Below the pieces are notes generated by a model. It was given only the letters and a program-made list of their open reading frames with translations. It was not told the DNA's origin and did not search any database. This document shows, piece by piece, positions 1 to 12,230 of a stretch of 64,000 nt of DNA. Each line of letters starts with the position of its first letter. The first letter of the stretch is position 1. The stretch comes from Bagarius yarrelli (lineage: Eukaryota > Chordata > Actinopteri > Siluriformes > Sisoridae), in NCBI GenBank assembly GCA_005784505.1, contig VCAZ01000001.1:12819597-12883596 (forward strand), given 5' to 3'. The position numbers were made by a program, and so were the translations under genes.

Positions 1-217
1 AATACTATATTACTGTAGTAAAGTACGTACTGTATAATTGTATTCTATGAAAGGTTTTCCCTAATACTACCAAGCACCTTCAATTATTACATATTAGAAA
101 AGAAAGAGAAAGACAGATGTTTCATCTGTTTATGAACATCTGTTTCTTACTGTTATTATGCCACATGGGAATGTGTCACTATGTGGGTGTTCTCCCTTAG
201 TGAAAATCATCTGATTA

Positions 218-223
218 TTTATT
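218..223 (-). terminator. candidate poly(A) signal for shisal1
   Basis: AATAAA on the minus strand lies about 130 nt past the shisal1 stop. It fits a short 3' UTR, but the region is AT-rich, such hexamers are common, and other SHISAL1 transcripts may have much longer 3' UTRs. Confidence 0.3.
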
Positions 224-355
224 ATGGAAGTACAGTGAATGCTTGATGAATTATAAGTTAAATTAAATTTGAATGGAATCTTTTTCAGACAGATTTGTTA
301 GACATTTAACAATTCGAAAAGCATTTTAAATCCAGTAGGGGGAAAAATATTGCAC

Positions 356-689
356 TTACCAGGGGATTGATGTGTTGTGTGAAGTGTGTATGGGACTTTG
401 GGTGTCTGGCTTAAGGCTGTGTCTTTGCTGAGAGTGATAATGTGTTTGTTGGTAGTGAGCTAATCCTGCTGAAGCTCCAGGATGAGAAAGCTGCCCCTGA
501 CTATCCTCTTGCTCAGGTCTTTGCCACTGACTGTGAGCTTGCTTCAGCCAGCGCCCCCCAAGGCCCCACTTCTCCAGGTACACTCTGAACACTTCATAGT
601 TCATGGCCGAGTAGTAAAGGAAGTCCAGTGCCAGCAGCACCATGACGAAAAAGCCATAGATCCACACTCCGACCAGTGCTGTGTAGTTA
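356..689 (-). CDS. shisal1: shisal1 coding exon 3 (membrane span, cytoplasmic tail, stop)
   Basis: The acceptor CTCTCAG ends at 690. The exon opens with T AAC TAC ACA, completing the split Asn codon from exon 2. It encodes the membrane span (GVWIYGFFVMVLLALDFLYY) and a tail of about 80 residues rich in Gln, His, Ser and Pro. TAA at 358-356 ends the frame. The bases across the stop read CTG|GTAAGT, a strong splice donor. The tail length agrees with the human protein if the TAA is used. Confidence 0.9.
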
Positions 690-3453
690 CTGAGAGAACA
701 CACACAAAGAAGACATCAGGTAAAAACAGGAGTGTTTGTTTAGTAACAGTAATAAATCAGAATCTTCAAGACTTAAATCTTGTTTCAAATAGTTGGTTGC
801 ACTGGTAGAATGCATTTTGAGTATTTTGTTTACAATTCTGAGGCCAAAATAAGTACTGTATGCATAAAGATATTTTTAGCCCTGACAAACTGTGTTCTTG
901 CCAAATCACAGTCAGTTTTAGTTTGGGAGTATTTGGAGAAGACAGGCTTTTAGAATGAGAATCATTTGTGCCCAGTGTTTGTGACAAACCCTAGACTCAC
1001 TGCAATCCTGACCAGGATGAATAAATGTATGAATGAATGAATAAATGAATGAATGAATCTATTTCAAAACATTTCTTGTACAGTAATTATTTTTTATTTA
1101 CTTAATATATTAATTCTACCACAAATCTGTACATAAAACTACTTTCTCATTGTTATGCATGAGCTCACTTTAACAAATAGTCCCCACTGCTGAGCTGATT
1201 ATAAAAGGCTAGGGTCTTTATTTTTCAACACAAGGGCAATGATGAATATCACTGGCTATGTCCTGCTGACCACAAATGTGAATGAAATGGCTTCTCACCA
1301 GGTTTACTTCCCTTATACAATGCTTTTATAACGCCTGAGAGCACAGTAGGTGAACAGAGTCTGGCGTGACCATTAGTAAAAGGGACTCACTCTGTGGGAG
1401 AAAAAGCACCTTCTATTCCTGGTTAACTGTAAAAATAACCTCATTGGGTGAAAGGCAAAGGAGTGCACAAGGCATTCTATTTTTTTTTTTTTTTTTAATA
1501 ATCACAGATATGTTTTGCCTTTGTATGTCTCCAAAAAAATTTTACTGCCTCAAATTAACAGCAAAGACTTGCGTAGGAAATGAGATGTTGTTCCAAGAGC
1601 AGCAAGGTCCAGGTTTATCATGTAATCTCGCTTTTCTATCTGTGTGGGCTGCACGGGTTGGTGCCAGGTTTATAATCCCTCTATCTTTGCTGCATGCAAT
1701 CTAAATGTCAGTTACTCGCTCCACCATCCATCTGGAGCTTTGCTATTTGCTGTGTTCTCAGTGGGAAAGATAAAACAGTGCTGGGTAGTCACTAAGCAAG
1801 GCACAATTCAATGTTGTCATTGAAATTGTGTTCTCATGTTAGATCATACAAATATTAAAATCATGTTTGGGTAGTGTGGGGTAAAATAAAATAAATGATA
1901 AAAATTATACAGATAGTTAAAAAAACATTATTTGAATAGACTGTGTGCATCAATTTAAAATAGAAAGTTTATATCTTAAATATATTAATTGCTTGCAACC
2001 AAATATCAGTCAAGTAAATAGCAAATTCATGCAGATTTCTCTTCTTATTAATTGACTTACTTGTGTGAAAACCCATCCAAAGTGGTTGTGAGGTTGACCT
2101 GCATGATGGTTTGAAACTCAGTGTCATTGCAGCAGTACTTAAAGGCAGTGTTGTTGTGGTAACAGCAGAACATGTAAGTCTTGTTGTCTGACAGACGAGG
2201 ACAGTGGAATCCAAAATGATACCGGCCCTTGTGGTCAGTGTAGGGTTCACACACACGGAAATGTGCTGAGAGAGCTGCATAAAACATAATAAGGTGCTTT
2301 ACAAATCACATCACATCACATTACATCACGTGACCCATCAGATGATTGATGTCACCTGTTTGCAATCACACACTCTCTAAGAAACAATCTGGTGGTTTGA
2401 TTGTTTTGGGTCTGTCTGCTGATTTGTTTCAGGTTATGAATTTGAAAATTGACCTGTTTTGAATGTTTACATAAGCCCCGAATTTTCTATTTGTGTGTCT
2501 GAGAATTTGACAGATCTTTTAAATAAAGTTTCACATCTAGACAAGATAATATTAAACCATTCAACAACTAAGACGTGTCAGTGGGTCCAGGCTTAAAATG
2601 AGATGAGGAAACCATAACAAGTGGAGAAAGCCAGAGGAACTCCAGTAATTACCATTCGGATGAAAGTGCTGCAGCAGCAGCTGCTTGCTTTCATGTGCGG
2701 TACCTAAGCTACGTCAAAGAAAAAGTATTGAGAAGAGAAGTCGGGTCTGTTTAATGACCAAAATAAGAGGATTCTGCTTGTTCTGTATGTAGTGCCTCAA
2801 ACAAAATAACCTTTTTGTGTTGTCAACCGACCAAGATTCAAAAAATTGATTTTTCAGTTTAAACCTTTACACAAATGCTGCATTGTTCTGAATCAAGATA
2901 TGTTATGTTATTTATTTATTTCCAAAAATATATGCCTCATTTGTAATGAGAACAACATGTTTTTGAAAACAAGCACTGAATAAGGGGCATGTTTGCTTCC
3001 TTTTATATATTCATGTTCATTCTTTAATGGATATATTTGTATAGTTATTTTATAGATGTACCGGTAAAGTGACAACAGAAATAATCATAACACAGCTTCA
3101 GAATTAGAATAGAATGCATCCAAATTTCAACATGATTAAGGGGGTTTTTTTTAAAGAAAAAGCTATTATCACAATTGGTGTATACATTGTTAGAGGTATT
3201 ATTCTAACATCATTCTGGTGTTGTTATTACTGTTGTTTAATTATACCGTATAAAAGACTATTCTGAGCGTAGTCTGTAATCTAGATTGTATACTCTCATT
3301 TATGTTCATTCTTTTGAAGGGTGAAGTAATTCAAGAATGCTCTGTACCAAAACTCATATCATCAGACCCTCATCTATTAGTCTTACCTGCAGAGGAAAAC
3401 AGGAGCAAGAAGATGGCCAAAAGGTTGAGGGACCGACATGTAATGACACTCAT
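356..3453 (-). CDS. shisal1: Shisa-like protein 1 (SHISAL1/KIAA1644 orthologue), three coding exons
   Basis: The gene encodes a predicted 204-residue type I membrane protein of the Shisa-like group. Its role is poorly known; relatives modulate trafficking of surface receptors. Coding exons are 3453-3387, 2274-2061 and 689-356. Exon phases agree: G|CT makes residue 23 and AA|T makes residue 94, and both introns have GT-AG ends with strong donors. Residues 1-26 form a signal peptide with likely cleavage after ALSA. The ectodomain has six cysteines (31, 47, 59, 60, 70, 71), including two CC pairs, and sequons at N53, N63, N72, N83 and N95. A membrane span covers about residues 98-120, followed by YYSAMNYE and a Gln/His/Ser/Pro-rich cytoplasmic tail. 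Human SHISAL1 is about 199 residues and closely similar through the ectodomain and membrane region. The tail is divergent. The stop overlaps a donor-like sequence, so a further exon left of the window is possible but less likely. Confidence 0.95.
690..2060 (-). other. shisal1 intron between coding exons 2 and 3
   Basis: This intron of about 1.37 kb runs from GTAAGT to CAG on the minus strand. It holds a SINE tail near 985-1062 and a T-run at 1480-1496. No other coding or RNA signal was seen. Confidence 0.85.
985..1062 (+). repeat. SINE 3' tail fragment with GAAT repeats
   Basis: A phrase resembling 'ctagactcactgcaatcctgaccagga' runs into GAATGAAT/AAAT repeats. This resembles the end of the larger tRNA-related SINE family seen also at 36.9, 32.1 and 59.5 kb. 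Only the tail is present. Confidence 0.5.
2061..2274 (-). CDS. shisal1: shisal1 coding exon 2 (cysteine-rich Shisa ectodomain)
   Basis: This 214-nt exon follows the acceptor TATGCAG at 2281-2275 and ends CACAA|GTAAGT, with the donor at 2060-2055. It encodes residues 23-93, including HFRVCEPYTDHKGRYHFGF and the two CC pairs. This block is nearly the same as the human protein and is the strongest evidence for the gene. Reading on past the donor gives an immediate TAA, so the frame is open only through the exon. Confidence 0.95.
2275..3386 (-). other. shisal1 intron between coding exons 1 and 2
   Basis: This intron of about 1.1 kb runs from GTAAGA to CAG on the minus strand. No repeat or RNA gene was recognised in it. 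Bases 2600-2710 look less AT-rich than their surroundings. Confidence 0.85.
3387..3453 (-). CDS. shisal1: shisal1 coding exon 1 (signal peptide)
   Basis: This 67-nt exon starts at ATG (3453-3451) and ends in GCAG|GTAAGA, with the donor GT at 3386-3385. It encodes residues 1-22: MSVITC, then a hydrophobic core rich in Leu, Ile and Phe, ending FSSA. The pattern SLN-LLA-F-LLFS matches the human start as I remember it, and the last base joins exon 2 in phase to give the next Ala. The exon is too short to stand out as an open frame. Candidate acceptors for its 5' side are CAG motifs near 3552-3572. Confidence 0.9.
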
Positions 3454-5690
3454 CTTTTTGTCCTCCCCCATAAGAGGATGGCTGGAGGAGGATGGGCAGC
3501 TTCAGCTGAGCTCAGACATCATGTCTCGTGTCCAACTGATGTTGTCATGACTGCAGCAATCTGAAACACCACCTGTCAGAACAGATCATCCAGCTGGTCA
3601 GGATGGATGTAAAGACCAAAGGCAGTTGTTGTGCACAGAAAGCTATTGAATTCTGTCCAATTTTTCTTACAACACTCAAGATGTTCAAGAGTTTTATCCG
3701 ATATATATCCATTGTGTAGCACAAGGAATACATGGGAAAACAAGATATAGGAGACAAGGCATATAAGACTGGCGTTGAAATAAAAATAAAGCATAAAAAG
3801 TAGAAAAATTATTATTAAATAGCAGTTGGTATGGATTATAAACAAATAGTGGCATATTTAGAGCTAACTAAATATAAAGATTTTTTTGATGTTTATGTGT
3901 CATAAAACAGCTTGTTGATGTCTTTAATGTTCTTTTATTAAATAAAAAATTAAATCTTCCTAACCTCTTGTGTTCCAGCATTGGTAGAGAAACAGTACTG
4001 TAATGAAAGTGTCTACCTCAGATCTTGCCTCTGCTATTAAGACTGGGAGTCTAGAAGCAGTCACTTAACCTAGCGTTGTTCAAGCAGTCAGACCAAGAAG
4101 GCTAATTCCACATAAATGCATTTTATAGAGCAGACCAACCAAAAAAACTACAGCTGAAATGCATAGTGCTACTGATCTGCAACCTTAGGTCTAAATCAAA
4201 CTCAAGGATAAGGTCAAGTGCTTTCCTAGATAATTTTGTATACTATACGGTCCATACTTCAGCTTGACCTTACAGGATAATAGTTTTGTCCTTTGGAGTG
4301 TATTGAAGTCTCATAAACGGTTTATTTCTACATAATATATTTTAAATTGGCTTTTGAGATGCTGCTGAATTTAACTTGCTATTTGGTACAAACTGGAAGA
4401 CAGCTGAATACTTAGCAATACTTAAAAACAGCACCTGTGTTTGGTACTTACAATTCTTACTCTGGTGTTCTCATTATCTTATGCCTGATAAAAGATGTTT
4501 TAAAGCCTTGAAGATTTTCTTGAATAATTTGAATAATTTGTGTCTTCTCCTAGATGCTGGGTCTTTTATTGACAATTAAAATGAGTATGTTGCATGTATA
4601 CAATAGTAAAACTGTAGTTAAATGCCCTGTAGGAATAGCCCAGGAGTCTGAAATATGAAAAAGCAACTGCAACTTGGAGTGTGGTAATGTCATTAAAAAG
4701 ACTGAATACGATTTAACATTTAACACGTATCAGAGAATAGCTTTGGCTAAAAACGCAGACAGTTATGTTTGTTAAGGTGTCGGATCTACTGAAGCAGACA
4801 CCCACCCACCAGTGTATAAATGCACACACACACACAGCAATAGAGTAAAAGAGACTGAAATTCCTAACAGATGTTGTATAAGTCAGGCGAGAAATGTGAC
4901 AGGAAAAAGAGCCTAATGCTTTTATTAAAAACAGTCTAATAGGCAAGCGGCAGTGGAACTGGGCAGATACAGACAGCAAGTGATGGATGATATAAACTGC
5001 TGCTGCCCACCTAATCATTTTAGCAGATTTCTAGATAGTTCATCAGTAACATCTGGTTATGATAAACATGCAAAGCTGTCAAGGTTTAAGCTTTTCTGAG
5101 AACCTTTCAACGTAATGTTTATGATATTTACCGATAACACTGCTGCATTACCATTTTCAGCTATTTATATACTGGAACTGCATTTACTCTTACTAAGGAC
5201 TCTGTCTGGGAAGGGCTCAATCATATTGATTTCCAATGGCATTAATAAAGATATAATGCAAAAAGGATTTGTTTAACAGCCAAGGATTTGTTTAAAAGGC
5301 TTCCTGTTAGCATTTTAGCTGTGATAATAATACAGCGAATTTCACTATATTTTGAACATCAAGAAAATAGGTCTATTTAAATTAGCATAGTTGTGAATGT
5401 TAACATTCAAATAGGAAAATACTAACCCCTGTGAAACATTTCACTACTACTATTAACAGCAATAATAAAAATAATGATAATAGCTTCAACACACTCAACC
5501 ACATTTCCGACAGAAATATCCACTTAAGATTTTTTCTCAACAAAACATCTAAAACTAATTTTTAGCAGTGAAAGCGCTCAAAATTAAAACAATTTTTTCC
5601 CTGGTACTACTATTGCTACACTATGTGGATAATAATTGTGGCAAGATAAAACAGCTTCGCAAAGGTAAACTGATCTTATTTGCTTGTTTG
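3454..5690 (-). other. shisal1 5' side: likely 5' UTR start and intron DNA
   Basis: The first 100 or so bases upstream of the ATG (3454 to about 3570) are probably 5' UTR in the ATG exon; several CAG acceptor candidates lie at about 3552-3572. The rest looks like ordinary AT-rich intron. The short open frames here have no recognisable protein features. Confidence 0.5.
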
Positions 5691-6071
5691 TGACACGTCA
5701 GAAGATTAGGTTTGGATGCAAATGAAGTTTATTAAAGAAATAACAAAAGAAAAGACAAACAAAAACATAAACCTAATCTAACAGAGCCTGACCTGACATT
5801 ACTGGACCATGAAGGTGAACCTGCTATAAACATGATCAAAACTGACCATGAGAAGCAAAAAAAAGCGAAACAAAGACAAACTGAAACGCAGGGGTATAAA
5901 TACCCAACCTAAACACCACCTAAATACACACCTGAACACATTGAGGAAACAATCAACCAATGACAGGACAGGGAGACTCACATGACATGACACAGGCAAC
6001 ATAAAAACACATGGTCTACAACATAAACACAAAAAGCAGAGCAACCCAACCGGCAAGCCTGAGTCCTGACA
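5691..6071 (-). mobile_element. solo-LTR-like block
   Basis: On the minus strand the block starts TGTCAGGACTCAGG and holds a TATA-like GGGTATTTATAC, an AATAAA followed by CTTCATTTGCATCC, and an end near TGACGTGTCA. This layout (TG start, promoter, poly(A) signal, CA end) is that of a fish Gypsy-type LTR. No internal region or second LTR is nearby. The flanking bases do not give an obvious target-site duplication, so the limits are approximate. Confidence 0.5.
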
Positions 6072-7330
6072 CTGTTATTGCACCTGTGATTACAAAATTT
6101 TATGTCTTTTGCCCCAGGCTTTCAAATTTACCATGGACTGTATTTAGATAAAAAAAATAAAAGGGATTTTTAAAAAATTGGTACAACAAGGTGAAAACAC
6201 TTTCAATTGGGGGCCATCTTGAATGCCATTTTAACTGTTAATATATTAGCTTCCAAAATATAAATTTTTACATCATTGTGTTTCACACAACAGAAGAGGA
6301 AAAACTGTACAGGACATTACTATAGAAACTGACATTGCCATTCACACATTTTTCTACCTAAACTTTTAATGTTTTGAATGTATCATTTATTCAAAGATTC
6401 TAGAAAGAAAGTAGATTGAGTGACCTTAAAATGCCATTTTTTCAGTGTTATGTGCAGTAAGTGTGTTATTTATGTTGTAAGTGTATGTAATGCTTAAAAT
6501 GACCTAAGGAATGTATAAAAATATAGGAATGACAGGAATTTTGACTAGAATCTTCATATTGTGTGGCCCCGGTTAACTCCCCCTTAGTTGCATAACATGT
6601 TTTATTGGCGTCGCACTATATCTCCTGCAATATAATGGCATCGTTTACCTTTCTATAATCTCTTTATACTTTTCTTATTTGTGTTGCATGTAAAACTTTA
6701 ATTTGATTACTACTTTTCTTCTGGTCTGCTATCAGCCTCAGCTCTGTGTTCCCTCACTTATTACCATGGTAACCAGACCAAGTAGAACATTTTTCCAATA
6801 ATACAATGTTTAGTTATGGTCTTGACTTTGTACTTCCTTAATTACTTCAGCTGCGAGACAACAAATTGTATAAAAAATACTTCAGTAAAAATGCTTTTTA
6901 AAATAAATCTAAACTTATTATATCTGAGAACACATTATACATAAATTACTTATATTTAGTTAAAGTGCTAAACCAAAAAGATGCTGATATTTCGCACTAT
7001 AATTGTAAAGGGTTAAACTTAATTGAGCACATATTGGATAACTGGTGCAGTATTTTTGTATCTTATGTTTGTATAGCTCAGAAAATTGTTCTGTAAACAT
7101 GAAGAATTGTTATCAATATTTTTAAGTTTGTTCTAATGTACTTTTGTTTTCACAGTGACAGCTTATAAACTGTTTATCTAATTTACTGTATAAGAAAAAT
7201 TATAAACTAACATGTAAAAATGACTTTTTCAAATAAACATTAAAATCACTGTGGAATAAAGACTTACCCCTCTTCAGCTCCATGTTAATTTTTTTTCTAT
7301 AACAGTCTGGTATGTGTTACCGCTTACTTA
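6072..7330. other. AT-rich intron/intergenic stretch without recognised genes
   Basis: No exon, RNA gene or classified repeat was recognised. A palindrome GTTACC.. style site (ttaccatggtaac near 6761-6773) resembles an RFX X-box. Confidence 0.5.
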
Positions 7331-8915
7331 ATCTAGCCACAGGGGTCACAAGCCAGTGACTGGAGAGGGTTGTGTCAAGAAGGACATTCAACGTAAAACA
7401 TTGCCTAATCTAAATATGCAAATCGTCGTAATTTCATACCGGGTCGTTCAAGGCCCAGGTTAACAACAACCGGCACCATTGACCTACAGGGTGCCGGCTA
7501 AAATTGGGCTACTGTTGGTCAAAGAAGGGGAGGAGAGGAGGAGGACACGTAAATAGACAGAAAGAGAAGAGAAAGAGAAAGAAAATAAGGAGACATGTTG
7601 GTAAAATGAGGAAGTTCAGGATAGAATACAGAGGAAGAGGTTGGCCAAGAAGAAGTAGGACATGGAAAGGTCTGAGGAAAGTAGACAGGAATAACAGGTT
7701 TTACGACACAGAGTGAAGAGGGAAGTGGCTTAGGCCAAACAGAAGGCATATGATGAGTTCTACACTAGGTTAGACACTAGAGAAGGAAAGGAGGACTTGT
7801 AAATGTTAGCAAGGCAGAGGGATCGAGATGGAACGGATGTGCTCACAAGTGAGGAGAGTGTTACAGAGAGTATGGAAGGAGAAGTGTACAGACAAGATGG
7901 AAGGATAACTGTTGTTGAATGAGGATAATGTTAGTGAAAAAATGGTAGAAGAGGTAAACAATGTGGAGCAGGAAGTTCAAAAGATTAGTACATACTAAGA
8001 GAAGAGCTGTGTATTGTATGAGGAGGTCAGAAATAGCAGAGAAGTATGTCAGGGTGGTGCAGGATATGTATGAGGGGAGCAGAACAGTAGTGAGGTGTGC
8101 AGTAGGTTAGAAAGAAGAGTTTAAAGTAGAGGTGGGACTGCATTAGGGAGCAGCTCTGAGCCCTTTTTTTTGCTGTGGTGATGGATCGGTTGACAGACAA
8201 GGTCAGACAGGAATCTCCTTGGACAATGATGTTTGCAGATGACATTGTGATCTGTAGTGAGAGCGGGGAGCAGATGGAGAAAAACCTGGAGAGGTGGAGG
8301 TTTGTAATGAAAGTAATGAAAGTCTGTCATAGTAATACAGAGTGCATGTGTTTAAATGAAAGGGAGGGAAGTGGAACAGTAAGATTACAGGGTGAAGAGG
8401 TAAAGAAGGTACAGAAGTTTCAGAACTTAGGGGTTAACAGTACAGAGCAATGGCGAGTGTGTAAAAGAGGTAAAGAAGCGAGTACAGGCAGGTTGGAATG
8501 GATGGAGAAACATGTCAAGAGTAATGTGTAACAGAAAAATATAAGCTATAATCAAGGAGAAGATGTACAAGACAGTGGTGAGACCAGATATGATGTATGG
8601 TTTAGAGACAGTGGCATTGAGAGACACAGGTGGCAGAGCTGGAGGTAGCAGATCTTAAGATGTTCAGGTTTTCTTTGGGAGTGACAAGGTTTTACAGGAT
8701 TAGGAATGAGTTCATTAGGGGGATGGCTCATGTTTTGGGGAAAAGGCCAGATTGAGGTGTTTGGAAATGTACAGAGGGGGAATAGTAAATATATTGGTAT
8801 GGATGCATTAAACGAAGATATAAAGTTATATAAAGAAGAGGATGTAGAGGTTACGTGGAGACAGATGGATTTCGCTGTGGCAACACCTAAAAGGGATCAA
8901 CCAAAAGAAGAAGAT
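7330..8915 (+). mobile_element. degraded RTE-type non-LTR retrotransposon (copy 1)
   Basis: A frame at 8175-8531 reads DRLTDKVRQESPWTMMFADD and continues IVICSES. It carries the reverse-transcriptase FADD active-site motif and downstream text typical of fish RTE-like elements. The leader (GAGAGGGTTGTGTCAAGAAGG, then the 'gttaacaacaaccgg' phrase) and the 3' end (GATTTCGCTGTGGCAACACC) match the copy at 36.6-38.7 kb. Frameshifts, stops and a large deletion remove the endonuclease region and most of the palm domain. It is a dead copy. The exact clade (Rex3/RTE or RTE-X) was not established. Confidence 0.8.
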
Positions 8916-9377
8916 GTGTTACCGTTTACTTCCCCAACTTGCATTGAGTTACACAATGAGTATTAAAAAATACGTGTTTGGCAAATTGGCTCTATAGACT
9001 CTGGATTATCTGTTTGATGCTGTAAAAAGTACAAACTGTAAAAACATTGGTGTGGTGACCAAAGAATTCAACACACTTCTGTAAGATGTTTTGCATAATG
9101 ACACATGAAATTCCCAAAGATGCAATCAAATTATGCTAAAAAGAAACTGGAAGACTATTATTACAAATAATGTTCATTTTATTTTCCAGGAAGAGTTTCT
9201 TGTAATAATGGGGACGGCTTAGCAAGCATAAGAACATAAGCTTGTATTTAAATTAATTAAATGATTCATTTTAGGAGACCCTAGCAGAAATATGCTGCCC
9301 TGTACACAGTGCATGGGCTGTGTGGGTGATGTGCAGCATGGCACTATAAATAAAAGCATATTTTATTGGAAAATTTG
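8916..9377. other. no recognised feature
   Basis: AT-rich DNA between the RTE remnant and the MITE. Nothing was recognised. Confidence 0.5.
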
Positions 9378-10003
9378 GCTGCATTTACACTGCAGATCTT
9401 AATGCCCAATTCTGATTTTGTGACTATATCACAAATATATTGCATTTACACTATACCCATCAAAACAATCCAAAGTAGACCTGACCGGAAAAAAAGGTAA
9501 AAATGGTGCTGAAAATAGTGTAAAAATGTTAATATAGTAATTTGCTTTCTGCACCATATTTAATATTAATTATTTAATATTAGCATTGACAATGCTCTCT
9601 TTAGGCTGGAAATAAAACCAATTGAACCCTTGTTGCAGCCTGGTCGAATGTAGCATTAATTGCTAATTTATAAATATCTTTATAAATATGCACATTTTTT
9701 ACATATCTTTAGAGACAAAAGGGGGTTTTTAAGTAAACAAAAATAATAAATATTAAAATACACAATTGCGCTAAGCAATATATAAGTCGTTATGTGCCAC
9801 TGTCACTTATTCAATGATGTACGACTCACATTGACAGGTAAAAATTCGATCTGTTTACTTATATACGGTAGATGCATATGTCCAATTCATATCCGATTTA
9901 TTTCCACATATAAATGAGGCTTGCATTTTTCCTGCTTGCACGATCATTTGTCATATTAGATCTGTGCCATATTGGAGAAAAAAATATAAAGTGTAAATGC
10001 AGC
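9378..10003. mobile_element. hAT-like MITE with 14-bp terminal inverted repeats
   Basis: GCTGCATTTACACT at 9378-9391 is exactly inverted as AGTGTAAATGCAGC at 9990-10003. The adjoining phrases (CTTAATGCCCAATTCTGATTTT on the left) resemble a common teleost hAT-type nonautonomous family. It has no transposase. A clear 8-bp target duplication was not found, so the true ends may lie a few bases outside. Confidence 0.65.
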
Positions 10004-10859
10004 TTTTGGGTTTTGTAAGGAACTAGAGTAAAAATGGTTTTAGTTTAAAACTTAATAAGTCAGTGTTTTGACAGAACAATCTACTGAAGACCGAAACAAT
10101 AATAAACAGTAAAGTTGGTTGACAATTTTACTATAACTATGTGAGTATAACACAAAAGAGTCTAAGTCAGAGATCATAATTTTTCATTTTCTTATTTGCT
10201 CAGATGTTTAATATTTTTTTAGGTTAATTCTGAAAAGATCTCATCAGAAGCCTTGTGCCTGCTGGAAGCCTTTGGTTATCGATTCTCCCTCTGTCATAGG
10301 CTGTAAATATATAGCTCAACCTTTAAAACAGTGCATATGCACATTTTCTAACGCATTCCTCTCACAGAGAGAGCTCTTTTAAATAAATGAATACTACACT
10401 TCAAGGCGTAAAGCTTTATTAGATTTATACAGTAACCCTGTAGCTTCACAGTGGAAAAAAATAAAGATTGCTTATGTGAGTTATGCATGCAGATGCATGT
10501 TAGTAGGGCTGGGCGATGTGTCACAATTGTAATCTTAATAACATTTTTTCGTATTGATCGACACGATATACATTTCAAAATTAAAACATGTTACTAAATT
10601 AAATACTACTCAATAGTCAAAAGTCTAAACTCCATGTATGAAAGTGCATGACACACGAGTGCAGAAGCTATTTTGCTTGTTTTGTGTATCTCTTGCCTCA
10701 TGTTAGCACAGACATCACGATTCAGACCCACATTCTGGGCTACATTCTGCTACATTGTACTACACAGTTTTGTGAATGTATGTTTGATAAAGATACTGAT
10801 TGTACCCTTTTATATTGTATCTTTAGGAGCAAAGTCCTTGCAACAACTAAGGTTGGAGA
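10004..10859. other. no gene; small repeat fragment near 10504
   Basis: The phrase 'agtagggctgggcgatgtg' at 10502-10520 is a common fish transposon end. The rest is AT-rich with no recognised feature. Confidence 0.4.
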
Positions 10860-12230
10860 ATAGTTTATTGTGTGGAGTGTTGGGAAATGGGTAGAATAGG
10901 GCTAAGGTGTGGAGCAGTTAGGATAGGAAGTACGAAGAGAATGAAGGGGTGGAGGATTACAAAAAGGATTAAGGAAAGGAGATGATCAAAGGGTGGGAGG
11001 TAAGGATGCTAAGGTTGTTCGGGGTGTCTGGAGGAATGCCCCAGAGAGACTAAGATTTAGGGTATTGACTCGATAGTTTAGGCCAGACAATCAGGACCCT
11101 CCCTCAACCTGGGAGGGTGAAAATGGGGAAAATGGGATGAGAAAGGACAATGAAAGGAAGCGGGTGCACTCTGTAATAACTGGCGAAGGCTATTGAGGGT
11201 GCTGCGCCAGCATATAACTGGATGCCGTCTGAATGAGTAACGAAGTTGTTATAGAAAAAGGTAAGAGAAAATATTTTGAAAACCCATTTTGCAGGTCTCA
11301 ACTAATGTCACTCTAAAAAGAAGGGATTGATGATCCTTTTACAGTAGGTAGGACAGGAAGGTTTTCCGTTGAGGAATTGTCCTGATGGCAGAGTTAAGGT
11401 GGCCTAGAAGTGCTGGTATACCTATCGGCTAATGGGAAATTAAAAAGGAGCAGGAAGATTCTGTAAATTTTTGTGGGGGTCAGAAATGCTTCATAATAAA
11501 TGGAGTTAAAAGTGATATCTAAAATTTCTATGAAGTTTGGTGAAAAGATTGATTAGCATGAAAAATTGTGATTGTGGTAAAGCAAATGGAGGTGTAATGA
11601 TTAGGAAGTCGTCCAGGAGGTGAAGGATGTAAGGGAGTCTGTGGTTGTTGGTAGGATTCCAGCATAGTGCTTCTGAAAGTGAGTCAAACATCTTGGGGCT
11701 GCTTCAGCAATTGAATGTTAGACGAACTGTGAAATAGTAGCCGCCCTTGCAAGAGACTCTAAAAATAAACACATTGGTTATATCCATTTTGAATAAAGCA
11801 AATGCAATTAGAATAGAAGGATGAAGGAAACTAGATTGCTTTGTAAAAGGTAAAGTTTCATGGGGTGTTAGGTGATATGTCTGGGCTATAAGAGAGGCAT
11901 TTTGAGGATTAGCAGAACAAAGTCAGCAACTGAAGAAAGGGTAGAGAAATGTATGTTGGGATGTTTGTGATGAAGTGTTTTGAGGGAATTGTAAGCACAA
12001 AGTGGAAAAAAAGTTGAAATTAATTGATCGAGCACAGGAGGAATTGCTGCTTGGCTGGCAGTAGGTATCTGTAGCTGCTGTCAGAAGCTGCAAAGGCTGA
12101 TCTCTCATAACATTATGCGAGACAGAGAATGACATGCTAGGCCTTGCTGTAAGCACTGTCAGGGCCAAGTTTGTTGTTATGGAGGTTTTTGTTGATGCTA
12201 ATTATAGTTAGAATAATCTCGCTTTATAGT
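10860..12230 (-). mobile_element. degraded DIRS-like retrotransposon (RT and RNase H remnants)
   Basis: On the minus strand, 11691-11506 reads SLSEALCW followed by LHLLDDFLIITPP, the reverse-transcriptase active-site block of DIRS-type elements. Upstream, bases 11820-11700 give GGYYFTVRLTF after a broken 'MDI' block. Downstream, 11301-11104 gives LYAGAAPSIAFASYY, resembling the RNase H start. Order and spacing fit one element on the minus strand. Many stops and shifts show it is inactive. No tyrosine recombinase or terminal repeats were recognised, so the limits are approximate. Confidence 0.65.

Noticed and set aside
482..808. Plus-strand frame of 108 codons
   Set aside because: It is the antisense shadow of shisal1 exon 3, which has splice signals and homology on the minus strand.
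3302..3564. Two overlapping plus-strand frames
   Set aside because: They overlap the shisal1 signal-peptide exon, whose minus-strand reading has matching splice phase and homology.
7504..7716. Basic Arg/Lys-rich frame of 70 codons
   Set aside because: It lies in the leader of the degraded RTE copy and its composition reflects purine-rich DNA.
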